Below are positions 1 through 7,283 of a DNA stretch of 39,872 bases, in pieces (the stretch's first letter is position 1; each line of letters begins with the position of its first letter). The translations under genes were made by a program, and so were the position numbers. Origin of the DNA: Bacteroidota bacterium (GTDB lineage: Bacteria; Bacteroidota; Bacteroidia; Bacteroidales; Dysgonomonadaceae); contig JAEWGM010000014.1 in assembly GCA_023388315.1 (NCBI GenBank), forward strand, positions 1 through 39,872, in the 5' to 3' direction. The notes beneath the pieces are model-generated. The model ran no database searches and had not been told where the DNA came from. It saw only the letters and a list, made by a program, of their open reading frames with translations.

Positions 1-1799
1 CTAACGAAATGCGCGTAAATTTGCAACGCTTTGGATACTTTTCTGTCGCGAACGGGCTTAAAAGCGTCTTTTCCTTTGGATAGTTCTTTTTCTCTTCGTT
101 CCGATAGTTCTTTATCGGATATTTTTAGGTTGATGCTTCGGTTGGGAATATCAATTTCGATGATATCGCCAGTTTGCACCAACCCGATGGCGCCGCCGGC
201 AGCCGCTTCGGGTGAAATGTGCCCGATGGACAGTCCCGATGTTCCGCCTGAGAAACGCCCGTCGGTAATCAAGGCGCACTCTTTGCCCAAATGCCTGGCT
301 TTTATGTAGGATGTGGGATAAAGCATTTCCTGCATTCCCGGGCCGCCTTTGGGGCCTTCGTACACGATAACCACTACGTCACCCGCTTCCACTTCGGCGT
401 TCAAGATGCCGTTGCACGCATCATCCTGCGAATGAAAGACCTTTGCTTTTCCGCTAAACTTCCAAATGCTTTCGTCCACTCCGGCAGTTTTCACCACGCA
501 TCCGTCTTTGGCAATATTGCCTTTGAGAATGGCCAAGCCGCCATCTTTGGTATATGCGTTTTCCACACTGCGGATGCAGCCTTCGGCACGATCGGTATCG
601 AGCTCTTTGTACTGCGCGTTTTGCGAACCCATCACAATGTTTCGCCTGTTTCCGGGTGCGGAAGAATATATCTTCACTGCTTCCGATGACGGATCTTCTA
701 CCGTAACATCATACTTTTCAATGGCTTCCGCCAACGTCAACCCATCCACCCGATGCACCGATGTATCTACCAATCCGCCTTTTGCCAATTCGTTCATAAT
801 GCCCATAATACCGCCTGCTCGGTTCACATCCTGAATGTGGTATTTTTTGGTGTTGGGCGCCACTTTGCATACGCAAGGAACGCGGCGCGAAAGCGCGTCA
901 ATGTCGTCCATCGTGAAATCTACTTCGCCTTCGCGTGCCATGGCCAACAAGTGCAAAATGGTGTTGGTGGAGCCGCCCATGGCAATATCCAACGACATGG
1001 CGTTGAGAAACGCCGTGCGCGTGGCAATGTTTCTTGGTAACACGGTTTCGTCGTCATCAAAGTAATATCGGTGCGCGTTTTCCACAATTTGTTTGGCCGC
1101 TTTCACAAACAACGATTTGCGGTTGGCGTGCGTGGCCACAATGGTTCCGTTTCCGGGCAACGCCAAGCCGATGGCTTCGTTGAGACAGTTCATGGAATTG
1201 GCGGTAAACATACCCGAGCAAGAACCACACGTGGGGCACGCCAACTCCTCGAGTTGAGCAATGCGTTCATCGGAAACGGTTTCGTCGGCCGACTCAATCA
1301 TCGCGTCCACCAAATCCACTTGCTCATCACCAATTTTCCCGGCTTCCATGGGCCCGCCCGACACAAAAATGGCTGGAATATTCAACCGCATGGCAGCCAT
1401 CAGCATTCCGGGCGTTATTTTGTCGCAGTTGCTGATGCACACCATAGCATCGGCTTTGTGGGCGTTAATCATATACTCTACGCTGTCGGCGATTAAGTCG
1501 CGCGATGGCAGCGAGTAGAGCATACCGTCGTGTCCCATCGCAATGCCATCGTCCACGGCAATGGTGTTGAACTCCGCCGCGAAGCAGCCGAGTTTTTCGA
1601 TTTCGGCTTTCACCATTTGCCCAATTTCGTGCAAGTGCGTGTGCCCGGGAACAAACTGGGTGAACGAGTTCACCACCGCTACAATGGGTTTTCCCATTTG
1701 TTCGCGCGTCATTCCGTTGGCACGCCACAAGGCGCGGGCACCGGCCATGAGGCGGCCGCCGGTGGAGGTGTAGCTCCTGAGATGTTTATTGTTGTTCAT
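1..1799 (-). CDS. ilvD: Dihydroxy-acid dehydratase IlvD (3' end cut by window edge)
   Basis: Dehydrates 2,3-dihydroxy-isovalerate and 2,3-dihydroxy-3-methylvalerate to the 2-keto acids that precede valine, leucine and isoleucine. Translating from ATG at 1799 gives 599 residues with no stop before the window edge. The family is about 615 residues, so only the C-terminal tail is missing. Visible hallmarks: NSFTQFVPGH near residues 44-53, CISNCDKITPG at 121-131 (ILVD/EDD signature 1), CPTCGSCSGMFTANSM with Fe-S cysteine, and ALITDGRFSGGT (signature 2). The sequence follows the E. coli [4Fe-4S]-type enzyme closely throughout. It is the last visible gene of the leu/ilv operon and is separated from leuB by a 180-base hairpin array. 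The start MNNNKHLRSYTSTGGR fits the family N terminus. Confidence 0.97.
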   Translation of the reverse strand, partial: MNNNKHLRSYTSTGGRLMAGARALWRANGMTREQMGKPIVAVVNSFTQFVPGHTHLHEIGQMVKAEIEKLGCFAAEFNTIAVDDGIAMGHDGMLYSLPSRDLIADSVEYMINAHKADAMVCISNCDKITPGMLMAAMRLNIPAIFVSGGPMEAGKIGDEQVDLVDAMIESADETVSDERIAQLEELACPTCGSCSGMFTANSMNCLNEAIGLALPGNGTIVATHANRKSLFVKAAKQIVENAHRYYFDDDETVLPRNIATRTAFLNAMSLDIAMGGSTNTILHLLAMAREGEVDFTMDDIDALSRRVPCVCKVAPNTKKYHIQDVNRAGGIMGIMNELAKGGLVDTSVHRVDGLTLAEAIEKYDVTVEDPSSEAVKIYSSAPGNRRNIVMGSQNAQYKELDTDRAEGCIRSVENAYTKDGGLAILKGNIAKDGCVVKTAGVDESIWKFSGKAKVFHSQDDACNGILNAEVEAGDVVVIVYEGPKGGPGMQEMLYPTSYIKARHLGKECALITDGRFSGGTSGLSIGHISPEAAAGGAIGLVQTGDIIEIDIPNRSINLKISDKELSERREKELSKGKDAFKPVRDRKVSKALQIYAHFV

Positions 1800-1824
1800 T
1801 TTCTTTTAATTTAAATCACTATAT

Positions 1825-1998
1825 GATAGGGCCTGCGGCCGATAGCGCTTCGCTGATAACCTTCGGCGATAGACGCTTCGCGTGATAGAGCCTTCGGCTG
1901 ATAATGTTGCGCGATAGATTCACTTCGTGAATGATAGGTTTCGATTTCATCGAAACGATAGACTCGCTTTCGCTCGTGATATCACGCGAAGTGGCTAT
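1825..1998. repeat. Tandem hairpin array, constant GATA(G) linker and TTC loop, variable stems (array 1)
   Basis: GATA occurs at 1825, 1841, 1855, 1868, 1884, 1900, 1913, 1933, 1957 and 1978. Most intervals are a small perfect hairpin with a TTC loop: ACGC-TTC-GCGT (1873-1883), AGCC-TTC-GGCT (1889-1899), ATTCAC-TTC-GTGAAT (1918-1932) and GTTTCGAT-TTC-ATCGAAAC (1938-1956). Others vary: GGCC-TGC-GGCC, a GCG/CGC stem with a short loop, and a weak pairing in the 1904-1912 and 1961-1977 units. The last unit is inverted and runs into the 3' end of leuB. In the leu operon mRNA the array reads as CTATC linkers with GAA loops. A second array of the same design lies at 30375-30473. I do not recognise it as a named element. 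Confidence 0.85.
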
Positions 1999-3085
1999 CA
2001 TTAATATGTTGGGTGATCCAGTCCCCCACCTCGCTTGTGGTGTATGCTTTTGCGCCATCGGCAATGTCTTCTGTCACCATGCCGGCCTCGAGGCTCGCGT
2101 TTACGGCATCGCGTATGAGTTTTCCTTCTTCCGTCAAGTTGAACGCGTATTCAAACATCAGCGCGGCAGACAAAATCATCGCCACCGGATTGGCAATATT
2201 TTTGCCGGCAGCTTGCGGATACGAACCGTGAATGGGCTCAAACAACGATGTGTGCACGCCCATAGATGCCGAAGGCAACATTCCCAATGAACCTGTTATA
2301 ACGGATGCTTCATCGGTGAGGATGTCTCCAAAAAGGTTTTCGGTGACCAGCACGTCAAAGCTTTTGGGCCATTGAATAATGCGCATAGCGGCATTGTCAA
2401 CGAACATATAATCGGTTTCAATATGGGGATATTGCGGCGCTATTTCTTGCGCAATTTGGCGCCACAAGCGCGAGGTGGCGATGACGTTGGCTTTGTCCAC
2501 CACGGTGAGTTTTTTGCGGCGTTGTCCGGCAAACTTGTAAGCTAAGTGCAAGATGCGTTCAATTTCTTCGCGCGTGTAAACGCACGTATCGTAAGCGGTG
2601 TTGCCATCTTCGCTGCGCCCTTGCGGGCGACCGAAATACATTCCTCCCGTGAGTTCGCGAATGCAAACAAAATCGGCACCCTCCACCAAATCGGCCCGCA
2701 GCGGTGATTTGTGAATCAACGAGGGAAACGTCATCACCGGACGAATATTACCATACAAACCCAATTGCTTGCGCATACGCAGCAATCCTTGTTCGGGGCG
2801 TACTTTGGCATTTGGGTCGTTATCATATTTCGGGTGGCCGATGGCACCAAAAAGCACCGCGTCGGCTTGCATACACAATTCGTGTGTTTCCATCGGATAC
2901 GGGTCGCCCACAGCGTCGATAGCGCAGGCGCCGGTAATTCCTTCGTTAAAAGTAACGGCATGGCCAAACTTTTCGCACACTGCGCATGTCACTTTCCGCG
3001 CTTGTTCCATAATCTCCGGGCCAATTCCGTCACCCGCCAAAACAGCGATCTTCAATTCTCTTTTATCTTCTGAATGATTATTCAT
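1982..3085 (-). CDS. leuB: 3-isopropylmalate dehydrogenase LeuB
   Basis: Oxidises and decarboxylates 3-isopropylmalate with NAD+, the third committed step of leucine synthesis. The 367-residue product starts with KIAVLAGDGIGPEIM, the dehydrogenase N terminus, and carries the isocitrate/isopropylmalate dehydrogenase signature NLFGDILTDEASVITGSLG near residues 250-270. The substrate-binding arginines lie in the region of LRMRKQLGLYGNIRPV. Length is usual for the family. It follows the second leuA-like gene by 41 bases. The last few residues (DSHFA) and the stop codon are encoded inside the outermost unit of hairpin array 1, so the repeat appears to have supplied the C-terminal tail. Confidence 0.97.
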   Translation of the reverse strand: MNNHSEDKRELKIAVLAGDGIGPEIMEQARKVTCAVCEKFGHAVTFNEGITGACAIDAVGDPYPMETHELCMQADAVLFGAIGHPKYDNDPNAKVRPEQGLLRMRKQLGLYGNIRPVMTFPSLIHKSPLRADLVEGADFVCIRELTGGMYFGRPQGRSEDGNTAYDTCVYTREEIERILHLAYKFAGQRRKKLTVVDKANVIATSRLWRQIAQEIAPQYPHIETDYMFVDNAAMRIIQWPKSFDVLVTENLFGDILTDEASVITGSLGMLPSASMGVHTSLFEPIHGSYPQAAGKNIANPVAMILSAALMFEYAFNLTEEGKLIRDAVNASLEAGMVTEDIADGAKAYTTSEVGDWITQHINDSHFA

Positions 3086-3126
3086 TTACTCTTCTAATTT
3101 CTAATTTCAACCTTTTAACTTCTTTC

Positions 3127-4683
3127 TCACGGCAAATTCAAATTCTTCAACGTGGGAATTTTTCCCGTTTCAATCATATTCAACATTTTCATTGTGGCTT
3201 TAATGGCGGCCACCGTTTGGTCGATTTCCAGCGCGCGTGTCTTAAACACTTTGCCATCGAATTTCCACGTAATGATGGTTTGCACGTAGGCGTTTGTTTT
3301 ACCACCGGGCGGAATCACCACCACGTAATCGATTAATTCCGGGGTTGGTTTATTTAATTTCCTGTAAATTTTATACATTGCTTTGGAAAAAGCGTGGTAT
3401 TGCCCCTCGCCTGCCGCCGATTCCTGAAATACTTCGCCACGAATGGAAATTTTTACCGTTGCCGTAGGGCGCATTCCATCGGTAAGGTTGAGCGAGTAGT
3501 TAAGTATTTGGATGTCTTGATTTTCCATTCCGTTTTTCAAGACATCGGAAACGATGTACGGCAACTCATCGAGGCTTACGATCTCTTTCTTATCTCCCAA
3601 TTCAATCACACGCTGGGTTACTTTGCGCGTTGACTCGTCATCGAGTTCAATTCCCAACGCTTCCAAATTTTTGATGATGTTGGAGCGCCCCGCGTTTTTA
3701 CTAAGCGCGTATTCCCGAAAACGTCCGAAACGTTCCGGCATTAAATCGTTAAAATAGAGGTTTTTCTTTTTATCGCCATCGGCATGAACACCCGCCACTT
3801 GCGTGAAAACGTTGTCGCCAATGATGGGTTTGTTATTGGGAATGCGCACCCCGGAATAACTTTCCACTACCTTGCTCACGTTGAAGAGTTTGGACTCATC
3901 AATATTGGTTTCAATTTTCATGTGGTCGTGAAACAATGCGATTACACTCGTGAGGGGCGCGTTTCCGGCACGTTCACCCAAGCCGTTTACGGTAACGTGC
4001 ACGCCTTTTACGCCGGCTTCTACGGCTTCAAAAACGTTGGCAACCGCCAAATCGTAATCGTTGTGCGCATGAAAATCAAAATGCAAGTTCGGATAACGCA
4101 AAATCATTTCGCTGCAAAACTGCTTTGTGAGATTGGGGTTCAATACGCCCAAGGTGTCGGGCAACATAAAGCGCTTGATGGGTTGGTCTTTTAATCCATC
4201 CATCATCTCGAAAACATATTCTTTGGAGTCTTGCATTCCATTGGACCAATCTTCCAAATACACGTTTACCATCATTCCCATTTCCTGCGCTTGGGCAATA
4301 GTGTTTCGGATATCGTGCAAATGCTCTTCCACCGTTTTCCGAAGTTGATACCGGCAATGCTTCAATGAACCTTTGCAGAGAAGGTTGATGACACGGCAAC
4401 CGGCGTTTGAAATCCATTGCAACGACGCGCCGCCATCCACAAAACCCAACACCTCCAGTTTATCCACATGCCCGTGTTCGCGCGCCCACTTCGCCACTCT
4501 TTGCACCGATTTGAACTCTCCTTCCGAAACGCGAGCCGAAGCAATTTCCACACGGTCAACTTTTAAATCTTCAATAAGCAGCCGTGCCACGCTGACTTTT
4601 TCTTGTGCGGCAAACGATACGCCCGACGTTTGTTCGCCGTCGCGTAGCGTAGTGTCCATTATTTCAATTTTTCGCTTTTCCAT
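3127..4683 (-). CDS. Second 2-isopropylmalate synthase family protein, citramalate synthase candidate
   Basis: A DRE-TIM metallolyase of 518 residues. DTTLRDGEQ at residues 10-18 supplies the Arg, Asp and Glu of the active site, and FHAHNDYDLAVAN near 205 supplies the metal-binding histidines. GLGERAGNAPL follows. A LeuA-type allosteric dimerisation domain fills roughly residues 370-515. It condenses acetyl-CoA with a 2-keto acid. The paralogue leuA (7284-8771) sits in the same operon, so the two probably use different acceptors. Pyruvate, giving citramalate for isoleucine synthesis, is the most economical guess, but the specificity-determining residues cannot be settled by eye. Homocitrate synthase or a second isopropylmalate synthase remain possible. 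It lies 24 bases after leuD. Confidence 0.8.
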   Translation of the reverse strand: MEKRKIEIMDTTLRDGEQTSGVSFAAQEKVSVARLLIEDLKVDRVEIASARVSEGEFKSVQRVAKWAREHGHVDKLEVLGFVDGGASLQWISNAGCRVINLLCKGSLKHCRYQLRKTVEEHLHDIRNTIAQAQEMGMMVNVYLEDWSNGMQDSKEYVFEMMDGLKDQPIKRFMLPDTLGVLNPNLTKQFCSEMILRYPNLHFDFHAHNDYDLAVANVFEAVEAGVKGVHVTVNGLGERAGNAPLTSVIALFHDHMKIETNIDESKLFNVSKVVESYSGVRIPNNKPIIGDNVFTQVAGVHADGDKKKNLYFNDLMPERFGRFREYALSKNAGRSNIIKNLEALGIELDDESTRKVTQRVIELGDKKEIVSLDELPYIVSDVLKNGMENQDIQILNYSLNLTDGMRPTATVKISIRGEVFQESAAGEGQYHAFSKAMYKIYRKLNKPTPELIDYVVVIPPGGKTNAYVQTIITWKFDGKVFKTRALEIDQTVAAIKATMKMLNMIETGKIPTLKNLNLP

Positions 4684-4707
4684 TTTTGATAACCTATATT
4701 TGGTGCA

Positions 4708-5304
4708 TTAATAAACAAACGGGCGGTTTTTTTCGTATTGCTCAATTTTCTCTTTGTTAGAGAGCAGAAAATCAATGTCGTCGAGCCCTTTCAGCAGACA
4801 TTCTTTTTTGTAAGGATTTATTTCGAACGACTCCTTGCTTCCGGTTTCGTTATTCACGATGGTTTGCTCCACAAGGTTTACCGTGAGTGTGGCTTTAGGA
4901 TTCTTCTCCACCACCTCAAAGAGTTCCGCCAAAAACGATTCGCTTACCACCACAGGCAGCAATCCGTTGTTTAGCGCGTTGTTCTTAAAAATATCGGCAA
5001 AGAAGCTCGATACCACCACTTTAAACCCATAACCGGCAATAGCCCAAGCAGCATGCTCGCGGCTGCTTCCGCTACCGAAGTTTTTTCCGGCGACCAGAAT
5101 CTCACCACCAAAAGTAGGGTTGTTCAATACAAAATCGGCTTTAGGTTCGCCCGATTTTTCGTATCGCCAGTCGGCGAAAAGGTTGTCGCCAAAGCCTTCG
5201 CGTGTGGTAGCTTTTAGAAAACGGGCCGGGATTATTTGGTCGGTGTCCACATTTTCGATGGGAAGCGGGACGTATCTTGATGTAATTGTTTGAAATTTTT
5301 CCAT
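4708..5304 (-). CDS. leuD: 3-isopropylmalate dehydratase small subunit LeuD
   Basis: The small subunit of isopropylmalate isomerase works with LeuC to convert 2- to 3-isopropylmalate. The 198-residue sequence has the swivel-domain hallmarks: VDTDQIIPARFLK at about residues 19-31, and GKNFGSGSSREHAAWAI at about 73-89, whose serines and arginine bind the substrate. Length is typical for the family. In most bacteria leuD follows leuC directly. Here a GxxExxY gene and flanking repeats (5305-5775) separate the two. Confidence 0.97.
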   Translation of the reverse strand: MEKFQTITSRYVPLPIENVDTDQIIPARFLKATTREGFGDNLFADWRYEKSGEPKADFVLNNPTFGGEILVAGKNFGSGSSREHAAWAIAGYGFKVVVSSFFADIFKNNALNNGLLPVVVSESFLAELFEVVEKNPKATLTVNLVEQTIVNNETGSKESFEINPYKKECLLKGLDDIDFLLSNKEKIEQYEKNRPFVY

Positions 5305-5355
5305 ATTTCTTATTGTTTGTACACGGATAACACGGATTTGACGGATATACGCGGA
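5305..5355. repeat. Quasi-periodic ACACGGATA-like sequence at the leuD side of the GxxExxY gene
   Basis: About 40 bases made of drifting copies of one word: ACACGGATAACACGGATTT, then GACGGATAT, then ACGCGGATT. A related pattern (ACTGATGACACTGATTTAAC on the minus strand, about 5744-5783) lies on the other side of the GxxExxY gene. The pair looks like the borders of an inserted cassette. Confidence 0.55.
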
Positions 5356-5742
5356 TTATTTTTTGTTGTTTTTTCTATCATTTGTATAAATCAATCTTTT
5401 TATTTCGGGTTCTTTTCCAAAATTCAATAACAAACCAATTTCCATTTCAGATGCTTTCAGATAGTTTAAAAGTTGATATTCAAATACTTTTTCTAAACGT
5501 TCAATTGCTTTCAATTCGAGAATAACTTTTTCTTCAACCACAATGTCTGCATAAAAAACGCCCACTAACTTATTTTCATAATAAACGTTGATTGGCTTCT
5601 CAATTTCACACTTCAAACCTAAGTTTATCATTTCAAAATACATGGCATTTTTAAACACTTTTTCCAAAAAACCATAACCGAGCGTATTATAAACCTTGTA
5701 AAAGGCATATATTATCTCATCTGTTATTTCTTTGTAAAGCAT
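5356..5742 (-). CDS. GxxExxY family protein, PD-(D/E)XK nuclease-like
   Basis: A 128-residue protein with the family motif G24-F-L-E27-K-V-F30 near the N terminus and a possible nuclease-like core D66-(9 residues)-E76-L-K78 followed by Q90-LLNYLK. That pattern resembles the PD-(D/E)XK fold, and no substrate is established. It sits inside the leu operon between leuC and leuD, where it has no metabolic role, and is bordered on both sides by quasi-periodic GGAT/TGAT words. Its codons look more A/T-rich than those of its neighbours, in keeping with lateral arrival. It is in the same orientation as the operon, so it does not block transcription. The function is unknown. Confidence 0.85.
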   Translation of the reverse strand: MLYKEITDEIIYAFYKVYNTLGYGFLEKVFKNAMYFEMINLGLKCEIEKPINVYYENKLVGVFYADIVVEEKVILELKAIERLEKVFEYQLLNYLKASEMEIGLLLNFGKEPEIKRLIYTNDRKNNKK

Positions 5743-5775
5743 AAAAAGCCGTGTTGATCTGTTAAATCAGTGTCA

Positions 5776-7224
5776 TCAGTGTACCAAAGGATTGGTAATT
5801 TTTCCCGCAACCGCAGCCGCCGCCGCAACCAATGGCCCGGCCAAGATAGTGCGCGCCCCGGGGCCTTGACGCCCTTCAAAGTTTCGGTTAGAGGTTGACA
5901 CGGCATATTTTCCGGCGGGAACTTTGTCGTCGTTCATCGCCAAGCAAGCGGAACAACCAGGCTGACGCAACTGAAAACCGGCTTTTTCAAGAATTTTATC
6001 CAAACCTTCGGCTTCTATTTGCTTGCGCACCTGCCAACTACCGGGAACCAACCAAGCGGTAATGTTATCGGCTTTTTGTTTTCCGTTCACGTAATTGGCA
6101 AACACCCTGAAGTCCTCAATACGCCCATTGGTGCAGCTGCCCAAAAACACGTAGTCCACTTGTTTTCCTTCCAATTTTTCACCGGGTTCAAAGCCCATGT
6201 ATTTCAACGATTTCTCAAAAGAGATTTTTCCGGCATCGTCAATATCATCTAATGTTGGAATGGTACCGTCAATGGGCATGCCCATTCCGGGATTGGTTCC
6301 GTAAGTAATCATCGGGCGGATTTCTGACACGTCGAACGTAATTTCTTTATCGAAAACCGCATCTTCATCGGTTTTTAATGTTTTCCAATACGCCACCGCT
6401 TCGTCCCATTTTTCGCCTTTGGGCGCGAATTCACGTCCTTTCATATAATTGAACGTGGTTTCATCGGGAGCGATTAACCCGCCGCGGGCGCCCATCTCAA
6501 TGCTCAGGTTGCAAAGCGTCATCCGCTCTTCCATGGTGAGGTTGCGAACGGCTTCGCCCGCGTATTCCACGAAATAACCCGTGGCGCCGCCTGTGGTGAG
6601 TTGCCAAATCATATACAACGCCATGTCTTTGGCGCTGACGCCGTCGTTGAGTTTTCCTTCAAAATTCACGCGCATTGTTTTGGGGCGCGTTTGCAAGATG
6701 CATTGCGATGCCAGCACCATTTCCACCTCGCTGGTTCCGATGCCGAAGGCAATGGCGCCAAAAGCGCCGTGCGTAGATGTGTGGCTGTCGCCGCAAACGA
6801 TGGTCATTCCCGGCTGCGTGTAACCGTTTTCGGGGCCGATTACGTGCACGATGCCATTTTTGGGATTATTGAGGCCGTAATACGTCAACCCGTATTTTTT
6901 CGCGTTCTTCGCCAACATATCTACCTGAAAACGAGAAATTTCATCGCGAATGGGCCTATCTTGCCCCATGGTGGGAATGTTGTGGTCTGCCGTGAGTGTG
7001 GTTTGATTGGGGCGAAAAACGGTTAACCCCCGTTCACGCAACCCGGCAAAAGCCTGCGGACTGGTGACCTCGTGACACAAATGGCGATCGATGTATAATT
7101 GCGTGGGGCCGTCTTTCACGGTAGCCACCACGTGCGCGTCCCAAATTTTATCGAAAAGGGTTGTCCCCTCTCGTGCCCCCTCCACAGAGGTGAGCGTTTC
7201 TTGCGTATTTGAATGATTGTTCAT
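5776..7224 (-). CDS. leuC: 3-isopropylmalate dehydratase large subunit LeuC
   Basis: The aconitase-family large subunit holds the [4Fe-4S] cluster that isomerises 2-isopropylmalate. Cluster cysteines are visible as GSCTN (C364) and PGCSACLAMN (C424, C427), and the substrate region as VCGDSHTSTHGAFGAIAFGIGTSE (residues 144-166, described here by position). The product is 482 residues, about 15-20 longer than usual. The extra length is the N terminus before TTLFDKIWDAHVV, which contains TSVEGAREG encoded by a C/G-rich word string at about 7160-7195. A GTG within that tail is an alternative start, but the ATG at 7224 has the A-rich upstream context common here. It follows leuA by 59 bases. Confidence 0.96.
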   Translation of the reverse strand: MNNHSNTQETLTSVEGAREGTTLFDKIWDAHVVATVKDGPTQLYIDRHLCHEVTSPQAFAGLRERGLTVFRPNQTTLTADHNIPTMGQDRPIRDEISRFQVDMLAKNAKKYGLTYYGLNNPKNGIVHVIGPENGYTQPGMTIVCGDSHTSTHGAFGAIAFGIGTSEVEMVLASQCILQTRPKTMRVNFEGKLNDGVSAKDMALYMIWQLTTGGATGYFVEYAGEAVRNLTMEERMTLCNLSIEMGARGGLIAPDETTFNYMKGREFAPKGEKWDEAVAYWKTLKTDEDAVFDKEITFDVSEIRPMITYGTNPGMGMPIDGTIPTLDDIDDAGKISFEKSLKYMGFEPGEKLEGKQVDYVFLGSCTNGRIEDFRVFANYVNGKQKADNITAWLVPGSWQVRKQIEAEGLDKILEKAGFQLRQPGCSACLAMNDDKVPAGKYAVSTSNRNFEGRQGPGARTILAGPLVAAAAAVAGKITNPLVH

Positions 7225-7283
7225 ATTTAATTGTTTATTTATCTTGATAATGATTTCACAGAGGATTCCTCTAATGAAAACAC

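Noticed and set aside
1..1814. Several plus-strand frames opposite ilvD
   Set aside because: The minus strand encodes a continuous, family-typical IlvD across the whole stretch.
1825..1998. CRISPR array
   Set aside because: The constant part is only GATA(G), spacers are self-complementary hairpins of irregular length, and no cas genes are present.
1819..2064. Minus-strand frame through the hairpin array
   Set aside because: It is low-complexity translation of the GATAG repeats overlapping leuB in another frame, with no independent support.
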